From: Neobacillus vireti
Lineage (GTDB): Bacteria > Bacillota > Bacilli > Bacillales > Cytobacillaceae
Reading direction: 5' to 3'
DNA: 64,000 nucleotides
NCBI RefSeq assembly: GCF_001026695.1
Contig: NZ_LDNB01000012.1
Location: forward strand, 267,813 to 331,812
The notes beneath the pieces were generated by a model, which was not told the origin of the DNA, made no database searches, and saw only the letters and a list, made by a program, of their open reading frames with translations. Position numbers and translations under genes: made by a program. Positions 20,030 through 28,380 of this stretch are shown here, in pieces. Numbering within the stretch: the first letter of the stretch is position 1; each line of letters begins with the position of its first letter.

Positions 20030-21523
20030 TCATTTACAAATATCTACTTCTAAATTTGTCACGGGCCACCAGAAGCTGCCATCTTTTTCTAACAGTTCAT
20101 CCGCTTCTATCGGACCCATTGACCCTGCCTCATAATTTGGAAAGGTGGCTTTTGTTTTTTCCCATACTTCCGAGATTTTATCGACAAATGCCCAAGAATA
20201 GGCCACTTCATCCCAATGAGTGAAATTGGTGGCATCACCGCGCATGCAGTCGTAAAGTAGTTTTTCATAGCCTTCTGGGGTGTTCATCGCATGAACGCCC
20301 GTATTAGCGAAGCTTAGTTTCACCTCTTGTGCATCCAAGTGACCACCCGCTTTCTTGGCATTAAGATGCAGGGTAATTCCTTCCTCCGGTTGAATATGAA
20401 TCACAAGAAGGTTCGGGTTTAGCATTTTTTCGGTTTGATAATATAAATTCATCGGGATATCTTTAAATTGAACAACAATTTTTGTCGATTTCGCCGTCAT
20501 TCTTTTTCCGGTACGAATATAAAAAGGAACGCCGGCCCAGCGGAAATTATCAATCATGATTTTGCCGGCAACAAAGGTTTCGGTATTCGATTCTTTGTCC
20601 ACCATTGGTTCATCACGATAATTTGGAACCGGCATTTCATCGATTGTTCCCTCGCCATATTGACCGCGAACGAAATAGTTATTTACATCATCACCCTCGA
20701 TCGTTCTTAATGCCCTAAACACTTTTACTTTTTCTGAACGGATTTCGTCTGTTGTCAGTTTAATTGGCGGCTCCATTGCCAGCAGCGCGACCATTTGCAT
20801 CATATGGTTTTGCAGCATATCCCGTAATGCCCCGCTCGTTTCGTAATATCGTCCACGTTCTTCAACGCCCAGTGTTTCACTTGAGGTAATTTGAATGTTG
20901 GAGATGTAGCGATTATTCCAGAGTGGTTCAAAAATAGCATTGGCGAAACGGATGACCTCAATGTTTCGAACCATTTCTTTTCCTAAATAGTGATCGATTC
21001 GATAAACTTCTTCCTCGGAAAAGGCCGTTCTAATTTGCGTATTTAATTCTTTGGCAGATGGTAAATCATGGCCGAACGGTTTTTCAATGACAAGACGTTT
21101 ATAGCCTTTTACATCTGTCAGCCCATCTGATTTGAGATGAAGGGCAATTGGGCCAAAAAATTCTGGTGCCATCGCCAGATAAAAGATCCGGTTGCCTTCA
21201 AGGTCATAATGCGCATCAATTTCATCAGCAAATTTCCGTAATGAAACATATGAGTTTGAATCCGCTACATCATGTGATTGATAGTAAAAGTGGGAGACAA
21301 ATTCATCAAGATTGTCCTTATTCCCTAAGGCGGACAAAACGGAGTCCTTTACAGATTGCTGGAATTCATCAGTAGAAATGGTCCTTCTTGCAACACCGAT
21401 TACGGCAAATTTCTCTAATTTATTCCGAGAAAATAAGCGATAAAGGGAAGGGAACAGCTTGCGTTTTGCTAAATCACCAGTTGCCCCAAAAATCATAATT
21501 AATGAAGTCATATTTTGCTCCAC
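20030..21523 (-). CDS. zwf: Glucose-6-phosphate 1-dehydrogenase
   Basis: First enzyme of the oxidative pentose phosphate pathway, making NADPH and 6-phosphogluconolactone. The 497-residue protein has the NADP-binding IFGATGDLAKRKLFPSL motif (residues 13-29) and the catalytic RIDHYLGKEMV signature (about residue 175); a second substrate loop is EKPFGHDL. The start is GTG with AGAGG eight bases upstream. It is transcribed alone towards dinB. Its usual neighbour gndA is not present. Confidence 0.95.
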   Translation of the reverse strand: MEQNMTSLIMIFGATGDLAKRKLFPSLYRLFSRNKLEKFAVIGVARRTISTDEFQQSVKDSVLSALGNKDNLDEFVSHFYYQSHDVADSNSYVSLRKFADEIDAHYDLEGNRIFYLAMAPEFFGPIALHLKSDGLTDVKGYKRLVIEKPFGHDLPSAKELNTQIRTAFSEEEVYRIDHYLGKEMVRNIEVIRFANAIFEPLWNNRYISNIQITSSETLGVEERGRYYETSGALRDMLQNHMMQMVALLAMEPPIKLTTDEIRSEKVKVFRALRTIEGDDVNNYFVRGQYGEGTIDEMPVPNYRDEPMVDKESNTETFVAGKIMIDNFRWAGVPFYIRTGKRMTAKSTKIVVQFKDIPMNLYYQTEKMLNPNLLVIHIQPEEGITLHLNAKKAGGHLDAQEVKLSFANTGVHAMNTPEGYEKLLYDCMRGDATNFTHWDEVAYSWAFVDKISEVWEKTKATFPNYEAGSMGPIEADELLEKDGSFWWPVTNLEVDICK

Positions 21524-21721
21524 GTTTGAAACCTCTTTTCTAAAGCCTGGTTGCTTATATAGTTTGTGCTTTATCCATCTTAAATTTAGCGGTTTTGATT
21601 AGGTTTCGCAAATATATTGATTTGCATGTAACAAATTAATAAGGATAAGGAGAAATCGAAAGAAGTTTGTGCTATATTATCGATATTGGAAAAAGGAACG
21701 GTAGAGAGAGGAGTTTTGATT

Positions 21722-22648
21722 GTGGAGATATTTTTCTTAGGAACGGGTGCAGGCATGCCGGCAAAGCTGCGCAATGTGACGTCAATTGCCCTTAAATTAC
21801 TTGAGGAGCGGGGGGCTGTTTGGTTGTTTGATGCCGGTGAAGCTACCCAGCATCAAATATTACATACATCGATCAAACCACGGCGGATTGAAAAAATCTT
21901 TATAACCCACCTGCACGGCGATCATATTTACGGACTGCCTGGATTGTTATCAAGCCGTTCGTTTCAAGGCGGAGAATCAGAGGTAATGGTTTATGGTCCG
22001 AAGGGGATTAAAGAATATATTCATGTTAGTCTGTCCTTGAGTCAGACTTATTTGAAATATCCGTTAACGGTTATTGAAATTGACGAGGGCGTCATCTTTG
22101 AAGATGAGCAGTTTACGGTTGAAGCCCGTTTACTTGAACATGGAATTCCTTCTTATGGCTATCGGATAGTCGAAAAGGACAGACCGGGTACATTACTTGC
22201 AGATAAGCTAAAGGAGGCAGGGGTTCAGCCGGGACCAATTTTTCGAAAAATAAAAAATGGTGAATCCGTTACACTTGAGGATGGCCGGGTAATTGAGCCA
22301 GGTGAGTTTGTTGGACCTGATTTAAAGGGAAGGGTCGTGGCGATTCTTGGCGATTCTCGGTATTGCGAGAATGCGTTAATGTTGGCGCGAGGTGTTGATC
22401 TTTTGATACACGAAGCCACCTTCTCGAAAGGGGAGGAGAAGCTTGCTCATGATTACTTCCATTCGACAACCTATCAGGCTGCAGACATAGCAAAACGTGC
22501 CGGTAGTAAAAAGTTGTGCCTAACTCATATTAGCTCGCGCTACGACCGAAACGATTGGCGTGAATTGGCCGAAGAGGCGCAGGAAGTATTTCCGAATACG
22601 GAGATAGCGGAGGACTTTAAAGAGATAACTATTCCACCAATAAAGTAA
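21722..22648 (+). CDS. rnz: Ribonuclease Z
   Basis: A metallo-beta-lactamase fold endonuclease that trims the 3' ends of tRNA precursors lacking encoded CCA. Zinc ligands: [12 protein letters not shown] (the HxHxDH motif, about residue 63), ILGDSRYC with the ligand Asp, and the late THISSRY. The exosite-bearing insert is seen around residues 150-200. GTG 21722 is chosen as start because AGAGAGGAG ends eight bases before it; the upstream in-frame TTG codons lack spacing. The result is 308 residues, close to B. subtilis Rnz. It converges on namA. Confidence 0.93.
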   Translation: MEIFFLGTGAGMPAKLRNVTSIALKLLEERGAVWLFDAGEATQHQILHTSIKPRRIEKIFITHLHGDHIYGLPGLLSSRSFQGGESEVMVYGPKGIKEYIHVSLSLSQTYLKYPLTVIEIDEGVIFEDEQFTVEARLLEHGIPSYGYRIVEKDRPGTLLADKLKEAGVQPGPIFRKIKNGESVTLEDGRVIEPGEFVGPDLKGRVVAILGDSRYCENALMLARGVDLLIHEATFSKGEEKLAHDYFHSTTYQAADIAKRAGSKKLCLTHISSRYDRNDWRELAEEAQEVFPNTEIAEDFKEITIPPIK

Positions 22649-22652
22649 TAAA

Positions 22653-22678
22653 AAAGCACTCACCTTGGCGAGTGCTTT
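22653..22678. terminator. Bidirectional terminator between rnz and namA
   Basis: AAAGCACTC (22653-22661) and GAGTGCTTT (22670-22678) form a 9-bp stem with an 8-nt loop between convergent genes. Confidence 0.8.
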
Positions 22679-22690
22679 CGTTTAATCATT

Positions 22691-23710
22691 TTAACTCCAG
22701 CCGCGCTCGTATTGTTTTGGTGCTTCGATCGTAACGCCCAGCTCTTTAGCTGCTGTTCGCGGCCAGTATGGATCGCGTAATAATTCACGGGCTAAAAAGA
22801 CTAAATCCGCTCTGTCATTTTCTAAAATTTCCTCAGCCTGAATCGCTGAAGTAATCAAGCCCACTGCACCTGTCAAAATCTCAGCGCCGTTCTTAATCGT
22901 CTCTGAATATTTAACTTGATAACCTGGATAGACGTGAATATGTGCCGGGATCACAGCCCCTGAGCTTACATCAATTAAATCGACGCTTTGCTCTTTCATC
23001 CACTCGGCGAAAGTTATGTAATCTTCTGCGGTTAAACCTTCTTGATGATAATCATGAGCTGAAACCCTTACAAATAATGGCCCATTCCAAACGGTTTTGA
23101 CGGCATCAATTACTTTGCGAAGTAAGCGGTAACGGTTTTCGGCGGATCCGCCGTATTCATCGCTTCTTTTATTGGAAAGAGGTGAGAGGAATTCGTTAAT
23201 TAAATATCCGTGAGCACCATGAATCTCAATCACATCAAAACCAGCTTTTGCTGCCCGTTCAGCCCCTTTTTTAAAAGCTTCAACCGTTTCGGCAATATCT
23301 GCCGTTGTCATTTCCTTAGGCGTTTTCATTTTTTCATTAAAGGCGATTGCAGAAGGGGCGATAATGTCGCCTTCTAAGACTGCTTTCCGGCCGGCATGGG
23401 CGAGTTGAATCCCTGTTTTAGCACCATGTTCTTTCATTAGTCCAACGAGCTCCTGAAAGCCTTCAACATGGTCATCACTCCAGATGCCTAAATCCTGAGG
23501 TGAAATCCTGCCCTGAGGTGTTACCGCTGTTGCTTCGACAATAATGAGACCAACCTGACCGACTGCTCTCGATGTGTAATGAGTATGGTGCCAGTTCTGT
23601 ACGTGCCCATCCTCGTTATGGCTGGAATACATACACATTGGTGACATGACAATTCTGTTTTTTAGCGTGACCCCCTTAATGGTAAAGGGAGAAAATAATT
23701 TTGTGGTCAT
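22691..23710 (-). CDS. namA: NADPH dehydrogenase, old yellow enzyme family (YqjM)
   Basis: An FMN-dependent ene-reductase acting on alpha,beta-unsaturated carbonyls and nitro compounds, linked to oxidative stress in B. subtilis. It is a single TIM barrel (339 residues) with family landmarks MSPMCMYSS (Cys that tunes the flavin), QLAHAGRK and [16 protein letters not shown] with the substrate-binding His pair. The ATG at 23710 is favoured because GGAGG lies eight bases upstream; TTG 23716 is too close. It is monocistronic, with a 220-bp upstream gap before the XRE gene. Confidence 0.93.
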   Translation of the reverse strand: MTTKLFSPFTIKGVTLKNRIVMSPMCMYSSHNEDGHVQNWHHTHYTSRAVGQVGLIIVEATAVTPQGRISPQDLGIWSDDHVEGFQELVGLMKEHGAKTGIQLAHAGRKAVLEGDIIAPSAIAFNEKMKTPKEMTTADIAETVEAFKKGAERAAKAGFDVIEIHGAHGYLINEFLSPLSNKRSDEYGGSAENRYRLLRKVIDAVKTVWNGPLFVRVSAHDYHQEGLTAEDYITFAEWMKEQSVDLIDVSSGAVIPAHIHVYPGYQVKYSETIKNGAEILTGAVGLITSAIQAEEILENDRADLVFLARELLRDPYWPRTAAKELGVTIEAPKQYERGWS

Positions 23711-23815
23711 TAACAAGTCCTCCTGTTCGAAATATTAACCTATTCAAAGTATAGCAAATGCTCCCGGTTTTTGAAAAAATTATCACCCGTATAGAGTGAA
23801 TGTATGTTATGAATG

Positions 23816-23869
23816 GGTGTTGAAAAAAGTGTTTGTTTATATTAATAAAATTGACAAAAACTCAACACT
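23816..23869. promoter_or_regulatory. Pair of GTGTTGA motifs upstream of namA
   Basis: GGTGTTGA (23816-23823) on the plus strand faces TCAACACT (23862-23869), the reverse complement of AGTGTTGA. They lie in the namA-xre gap and match the motif seen at three other places around the XRE regulator and ytaF. An operator role is inferred. Confidence 0.4.
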
Positions 23870-23933
23870 TTGCAAAACAAGATTGATTGGCTCAGTTTAG
23901 GTTAAGTATGATTGCATCGGCGATCCGGCTACT

Positions 23934-24596
23934 CTAATCATTGTTTCCATTCAATTTTTCAAGTCGTTCCAAACCAATTTGAACAGCTAAGCAATCGTCC
24001 AAATATCCAAATGGAAACACGTAATCGGGGATAATGTCTGTTGATAAAATAAAATATAAAAGTACACTGCCAAGGATTGTGCGCTTTTCTGTCGAATTAG
24101 TTTCTTCACAGAAACTCTGGTACATTTTTTTTAATTCAATAATAAAAGGTCCTGCCCCCCTAACTTGTTCCACCTTTGTCTCAAACTCCTCCAAAATCTT
24201 CTGCTCACCTTCTTTTGTAAGGGCAAATTGTTCATATTTGGCCAATTCCTGATATATTTGCTCCATTTTGAATTGTTCATCTAATAGGTTGGAAGAGATA
24301 AGAATTTCCTGTATTGTCTCGATGGAATCAAAAATATCAGATGGAGTGTTTTGTTCATTTACATCAATATTGTACCCGGCAGCCAGTAGCAATCTTGCTG
24401 CTGGAACGCCTAAATGATGGGCAATCTGCTGCAGGTGTGAGGGCTTAGCCTGTTGTTTATTATTTGCTATTCGTGAAATCGTCGCTGTATCAATACCTGT
24501 AAGTGTACTAAGCTTTCGCATGGAAAGCGAACGTTCCTTTAACAATGTTTTTATTAATTGTCCAAGGTTTTGATCCTCGCCTCTTTTAGTTGACAT
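23934..24596 (-). CDS. XRE-type regulator fused to a DUF1232 domain
   Basis: A 220-residue, two-part protein. Residues 11-67 form a Cro/C1-type helix-turn-helix with the recognition region TGIDTATISRIANNK. The middle is helical and charged. The C-terminal part contains LLYFILSTDIIPDYVFPFGYLDD, the hallmark of the YkvA-like DUF1232 domain, a short hydrophobic hairpin usually found in membrane-associated proteins. ATG 24596 is 8 bp from AAGGAG; GTG 24599 is an alternative. It is divergent from ytaF, and the shared region holds an inverted repeat. I infer autoregulation and control of ytaF. It is not part of the B. subtilis gene order here. Confidence 0.8.
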   Translation of the reverse strand: MSTKRGEDQNLGQLIKTLLKERSLSMRKLSTLTGIDTATISRIANNKQQAKPSHLQQIAHHLGVPAARLLLAAGYNIDVNEQNTPSDIFDSIETIQEILISSNLLDEQFKMEQIYQELAKYEQFALTKEGEQKILEEFETKVEQVRGAGPFIIELKKMYQSFCEETNSTEKRTILGSVLLYFILSTDIIPDYVFPFGYLDDCLAVQIGLERLEKLNGNND

Positions 24597-24625
24597 CACA
24601 CTCGCTCCTTTATGGTTTTACATTA

Positions 24626-24653
24626 AGTGTTGACGTTTTATCAACATTGTTGA
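24626..24653. promoter_or_regulatory. Candidate operator in the xre/ytaF divergent region
   Basis: TGTTGA (24628-24633), a 7-bp spacer and TCAACA (24641-24646) form a perfect inverted repeat, followed by another TTGTTGA. A near copy with the same spacing is at 25748-25766. Confidence 0.5.
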
Positions 24654-24706
24654 AGTAGACATGCACTATTAGTCAAAGAAATCAATACAATGTAAAAAAA
24701 ATAAGG

Positions 24707-24714
24707 AGTGTTGA
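24707..24714 (+). promoter_or_regulatory. AGTGTTGA motif overlapping the ytaF ribosome site
   Basis: An exact copy of the motif recurring around the XRE gene lies at 24707-24714, overlapping the end of AAGGAG and ending just before the start codon. It could be incidental to the ribosome site. Confidence 0.35.
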
Positions 24715-24716
24715 CA

Positions 24717-25349
24717 TTGGCTTGGTTAATCATTTTGGCTTTTGCTGTTTCATCAAGTATAGATAATTTGGGGGTAGGAATTTCTTATGGCATTCGAAAG
24801 ATACACATTCGGTTAGGCCCGAATATTTTGATTGGGATCATTTGCTTTCTCATGAGTATGGCGGGAATTTCGTTTGGAGTTTGGCTTTCTAAGATTCTTC
24901 CCGGAATACTCCCTGTGATCTTCGGAGCAGTCATATTATTTATTATCGGTATTCGAATCATTCTATTGGCGAAGCCGCGCAAAAGAGGTACTTCAAAAGT
25001 GAAAAATGAGGATGGAGAGCAGCCCAGTAGTATTAAAGGTATCCTAAGAAATCCAGAGATAGCCGATACCGACAAGTCTGGAGAAATTGGTTGGGGGGAA
25101 GCGATTATTCTCGGTATTGCATTATCCGCGAATGCGCTTACGAATGGACTAGGTGCTGGTTTACTAGGGCTTTCACCGCTTGCTATTTCTTTAACAGCTG
25201 CAATTGGCAGTATCGTCAGTGTTTGGGCAGGTGTGAATTTAGGATCTAAATTAGCCAGTGTTCGAATTGGTTCATTTACTGTCGGTCAATTTGGAACAAT
25301 TATTAGTGGCGTGCTCATTTTAGTAATAGCATTTACCACATTCTTCTAG
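24717..25349 (+). CDS. ytaF: YtaF-like sporulation membrane protein (MntP-related)
   Basis: A polytopic membrane protein of about 210 residues with six hydrophobic segments arranged as two repeats of three, the MntP/YtaF fold. The cytoplasmic loop between the halves has the NPEIADTDKSGEI stretch typical of YtaF, and each half has a conserved polar turn (SSIDNLGVG, SANALTNGLGAGL). The TTG at 24717 lies eight bases after AAGGAG; an upstream in-frame GTG overlaps that site. Family members are sporulation-associated; a role in ion movement is inferred from MntP. The Shine-Dalgarno region contains an AGTGTTGA motif. Confidence 0.78.
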   Translation: MAWLIILAFAVSSSIDNLGVGISYGIRKIHIRLGPNILIGIICFLMSMAGISFGVWLSKILPGILPVIFGAVILFIIGIRIILLAKPRKRGTSKVKNEDGEQPSSIKGILRNPEIADTDKSGEIGWGEAIILGIALSANALTNGLGAGLLGLSPLAISLTAAIGSIVSVWAGVNLGSKLASVRIGSFTVGQFGTIISGVLILVIAFTTFF

Positions 25350-25499
25350 ATTAGGAGTTTGGTCAAATAGGGCTGTGAAGTTTAAAGAACGGTTGTCTTG
25401 GTGAGCAGAGACAAACTGACGAACAAACTCACATGCTTTTTTATATAATACGACAAAAAGAAAGCTAGTATGCTAAAAGGAAATAATAAGTCAAAATCA

Positions 25500-25558
25500 G
25501 AAAAGGACATTTGATCATTAACCTGAATTAGGATAATGATCAAATGTCCTTTTCTTTT
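25500..25558. terminator. Long hairpin terminator after ytaF
   Basis: A perfect 21-bp stem (25500-25520 and 25534-25554) with a 13-nt loop, followed by TTTTTC. It is unusually long for a terminator. Confidence 0.8.
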
Positions 25559-25745
25559 TCGTTTCGTTTGTCTATTTAATCAGTTCATAGTTCAAAAGCT
25601 CTCCAAGTCATTTAGGAGAGCTCAACTTTTAAACCATTTTAGACTCATTGACAGTTTTTTATATTATATTAGAATCCACAATAACTGTGTCTATTTTGAC
25701 AACGAATCTGAAAAAATTAATAAAAAATTGATAATGTATCAATAA

Positions 25746-25766
25746 AGTGTTGATTAATTATCAATA
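25746..25766. promoter_or_regulatory. Second candidate XRE operator
   Basis: TGTTGA (25748-25753), 7 bp, TCAATA (25761-25766). It has the same half-site, spacing and TATCAA right side as the inverted repeat between xre and ytaF. Confidence 0.45.
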
Positions 25767-25771
25767 AGGGG

Positions 25772-25810
25772 AAAGTGGATCTGATTGTATGAATCAAATC
25801 CACTTTTTTT
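25772..25810 (+). terminator. Hairpin at the 3' end of the glycosyltransferase gene
   Basis: A 15-bp stem with one mismatch (25772-25786 and 25792-25806) and a 5-nt loop. The run of seven T's is on the plus strand and overlaps the stop codon of the minus-strand glycosyltransferase. Confidence 0.7.
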
Positions 25811-26957
25811 ATTCTTTTTCTCTAAGTTCCCTTAACGAGTATGTCGTGCCTCTCCACACAATTCCTCCGCGTTTAAACGTCAGATAACTAGCCCGGATAA
25901 TTGAATAAATAAATAGTAATGCAGTGATGGGTAAAACAAGATACAATGCAGGGGAGAAAAGCGTCATCCTTTTAATGATGACAACGTAAAGAATTCCGCT
26001 CGTCACAATATTCCCTATGCTTAGAAGGACAATCGTTTTGTTCCCCCAAAAAATAGTCAGAAACGGAAGGACATTCGTAACAAATACCCCGAATATCGAA
26101 AAAAACACCATACTAATTCGATAGTTTAATCCAGCAAATGTATTTTTTTCAAGCCCAACAAATGCCTCTTTCAAACTACCGTACCATTCAACCTCAATTA
26201 ATTGGAGCGCTGTGACAATTCGTTGACGGTAGCCTGCCTTTTTCATTTTCATTCCCAGCTGGAGGTCATCATCCGGTCTCATTTTTATTTTTTCGTGCGT
26301 GCCAAAGGATCCATAAGCCTCCTTGGAAACAAGATTGAATGCGCCAATGCCAGTTCCAATCTTTGATTTTGGATTGTTTGCCATCCATGGACGCTTAAAA
26401 TAGGAAAATCCAAAAAGAAAAAAGGCAACAAACGATTTCAGCCAAAAACGGTTCGCGCTTAAATTGGGGGCTGCGGTTAAAAGGTCTAGCTCGTGTCTTT
26501 CAAAGTAATGCAGCGCCTTCGCAAATGCTTCTTCTTTGAATCTCACATCCGCATCCGTAAATAATAGCCATTTGCCTGAAGCTTGAAGTGTTCCTTTATA
26601 CAAGGCGTGATTCTTACCTAGCCAGCCTTCAGGTAATTCATTGATATGAAGTACTTTTATCCGTCGGTCTTCTCCTTGCAATTCGTCCATTAAATTCCGG
26701 GTGTCATCGGTGGAACGGTCATTGACGAGGATCCATTCGATATGTCGATAGGTTTGCTTCAACTGACTATGGACACTTGCACGGATTTGGTTTTCTTCAT
26801 TTCGCGCTGCCACGATGACCGATAATAACGGCCCTGTTTTGAGTTCTGGCTCTTTCTCAAGAGCATCTAAATGCCGTAACCCAATTAGCGCATCTAAAAG
26901 AAAAACGAGCCAGACAAGAATACCCAATGTGAATAAAACAATTAGAATAATTTCCAT
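25809..26957 (-). CDS. Membrane glycosyltransferase family 2
   Basis: A 382-residue GT2 enzyme. An N-terminal membrane helix (residues 3-27) is followed by a GT-A domain: SVIVAARNEENQI for nucleotide binding, ILVNDRSTDD, the metal-binding TDADVRF (DxD), and the MRPDDDLQLGMKMKKAGYRQ stretch. Two to three C-terminal membrane helices follow from about residue 285. Layout resembles CrtQ-like and other lipid-acceptor glycosyltransferases. Donor and acceptor are unknown. No standard strong ribosome site is visible before the ATG. It sits between ytaF and proI, outside the usual B. subtilis gene order, and seems monocistronic. Confidence 0.82.
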   Translation of the reverse strand: MEIILIVLFTLGILVWLVFLLDALIGLRHLDALEKEPELKTGPLLSVIVAARNEENQIRASVHSQLKQTYRHIEWILVNDRSTDDTRNLMDELQGEDRRIKVLHINELPEGWLGKNHALYKGTLQASGKWLLFTDADVRFKEEAFAKALHYFERHELDLLTAAPNLSANRFWLKSFVAFFLFGFSYFKRPWMANNPKSKIGTGIGAFNLVSKEAYGSFGTHEKIKMRPDDDLQLGMKMKKAGYRQRIVTALQLIEVEWYGSLKEAFVGLEKNTFAGLNYRISMVFFSIFGVFVTNVLPFLTIFWGNKTIVLLSIGNIVTSGILYVVIIKRMTLFSPALYLVLPITALLFIYSIIRASYLTFKRGGIVWRGTTYSLRELREKE

Positions 26958-27032
26958 TTTCCCAGCCCTATTTTCCTTTAATTATATAGCTTATGTTTAG
27001 TTTAAGGTAAAGGGTGGCAAACATACCACTTT

Positions 27033-27875
27033 TTAAGAGGACTTTCCAACCTTGAGCAGCGCTTCTAAGGTGCTTCCCATCTTTTTCGATTGGGCCGTAG
27101 CTGCTTGAATACAAGAAATGAATGCTTGCTGCACCCCATGTTCCTCCAGTACTCGAATGCCGGCCTCAGTGGTTCCGCCTGGACTCGTTACATCCAGACG
27201 TAATTGCTCAGATGATTTGGAGGAGTTTCTCACCATTTCTGCTGCTCCAATCAGTGTCTGTACAATGAGTTCCTTCGCCATTTCCTTTTCTAGACCAATC
27301 TCGGCCGCGCTATTTTCCATTGCTTCGATAAGATAATAAATATAGGCAGGTCCGCTCCCGGATAGTCCAGTTACGGCATCTAGCTGCCCTTCCTCTACAA
27401 ACCTTGCTAATCCTACGGTTCCAAAGAGCTGCTTCGTTGTTTCCAACTGATGATTGGTGATGCGGCCATTTACGGCAATGGCAGTCGCCGATTTTCCGAC
27501 CGCAGCCGAGGTATTAGGCATTGCCCTTGCAATCGAGAGTGACTTTCTTGCTAGGGTTTCAATGGTATTCATAGAAACACCTGCTAATACGGAAATGACT
27601 AGCATTTGCTCGGTCAGGTACTCGCAAATCATTTCGATGGCTGAATCTGCGTCCTTTGGTTTCATTGCCAGCATAACAACATCAGCATCTTGAAAAAGTA
27701 ACTTTATATCATAGGTGCTGCGAATGCCATAACGTTCTTTAAGTTCCGCCAACCTCTTTTCATTTGAATGGTTTGTTACCCAAATATTGTTTCGGTCGAT
27801 TAAACCATTTTCAAGAATCCCTGAAATGAATGCTTCCGCCATCGAACCCGCACCCACAATCGCAATCTTTTTCAT
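27033..27875 (-). CDS. proI: Pyrroline-5-carboxylate reductase
   Basis: Last step of proline synthesis: reduction of pyrroline-5-carboxylate with NAD(P)H. The Rossmann motif IAIVGAGSMAEAFISG is at residues 3-18; the ProC signature lies in the C-terminal dimerisation domain (VTGLSGSGPAYIYYLIEAM, then DVTSPGGTTEAGIRVLEE). ATG 27875 has AAAGGAGGA seven bases upstream; the frame stays open 24 codons further, but that is leader sequence. The gene corresponds to yqjO/proI and is preceded by a T-box with a proline specifier, so it should be induced by uncharged tRNA-Pro. Confidence 0.95.
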   Translation of the reverse strand: MKKIAIVGAGSMAEAFISGILENGLIDRNNIWVTNHSNEKRLAELKERYGIRSTYDIKLLFQDADVVMLAMKPKDADSAIEMICEYLTEQMLVISVLAGVSMNTIETLARKSLSIARAMPNTSAAVGKSATAIAVNGRITNHQLETTKQLFGTVGLARFVEEGQLDAVTGLSGSGPAYIYYLIEAMENSAAEIGLEKEMAKELIVQTLIGAAEMVRNSSKSSEQLRLDVTSPGGTTEAGIRVLEEHGVQQAFISCIQAATAQSKKMGSTLEALLKVGKSS

Positions 27876-27930
27876 GAAAAATCCTCCTTTTTCTCTCACT
27901 GTCTTGAGACCTGTACTTTTCTTTATAAAT

Positions 27931-28192
27931 ACAAAAAGACCCTTCATCCATAAAGGACGAAAGGTCTAGCTTCCGCGGTACCACCTTCATTTACCCGGAT
28001 TTTTTTGAAAAAAATAATCTGGGTTCACTCGACTCCCGATAACGTGGGATTGCGTTAGGTTTTCCTAAGTGCTCCTAAGGTAGGTTCAATGATTAAGAGG
28101 GCGGTGAAGTCTTTCAGCCGTCGAACTTCACTCTCTTTCGCCATTTCTCATTTACTAGTCTTATTCATCGCTTTAACGGATTAAATTTTAAT
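27931..28192 (-). promoter_or_regulatory. T-box riboswitch leader of proI, proline specifier
   Basis: On the minus strand the leader holds the T-box core AAGGTGGTACCGCGG (plus-strand 27973-27987), followed by a terminator hairpin (AGACC...GGGTCT then five U's, 27931-27967). Far upstream in stem I, the codon after TTGAA is CCU (28082-28084), a proline codon in the position expected of a specifier. T-box identity, tRNA and target gene all agree. Stem boundaries were judged by eye. Confidence 0.92.
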
Positions 28193-28196
28193 TGTG

Positions 28197-28226
28197 ATTA
28201 TGCTTGAAAAACAGCTTGTCTGTCAA
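28197..28226 (-). promoter_or_regulatory. SigA promoter of the proI T-box transcript
   Basis: On the minus strand, TTGACA (plus-strand 28221-28226), an 18-bp spacer and CATAAT (28197-28202) lie directly before the T-box leader. Confidence 0.75.
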
Positions 28227-28335
28227 GTAATAAATAGTATGAATTTTCCCCTTTTTCTAAAAAGTTATGCAGGAATAATGACAATTGGTGAAAAAATCGT
28301 TACACTTTAATTTATATAGTTATTGGCAAAAATTG

Positions 28336-28364
28336 TTTACAGGTATTCTTTATACAACAATAAT
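28336..28364 (+). promoter_or_regulatory. Possible promoter of yqjP
   Basis: TTTACA (28336-28341), a 17-bp spacer and AATAAT (28359-28364) lie 16 bp before the start codon; the -10 is weak and the leader would be very short. Confidence 0.35.
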
Positions 28365-28380
28365 GTTAGGAGTTTTTTGA

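Larger units (their letters stand above)
25350..25808. other. Intergenic stretch after ytaF with hairpins, no gene seen
   Basis: About 460 bases without a supported ORF. It holds a very long hairpin (25500-25554), a shorter inverted repeat AGCTCTCC/GGAGAGCT (25597-25604 and 25615-25622), the AGTGTTGA-containing repeat at 25746-25766 and a terminator hairpin at 25772-25810. The AT-rich middle has no ribosome site followed by a reasonable ORF. A small RNA cannot be excluded. Confidence 0.5.
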
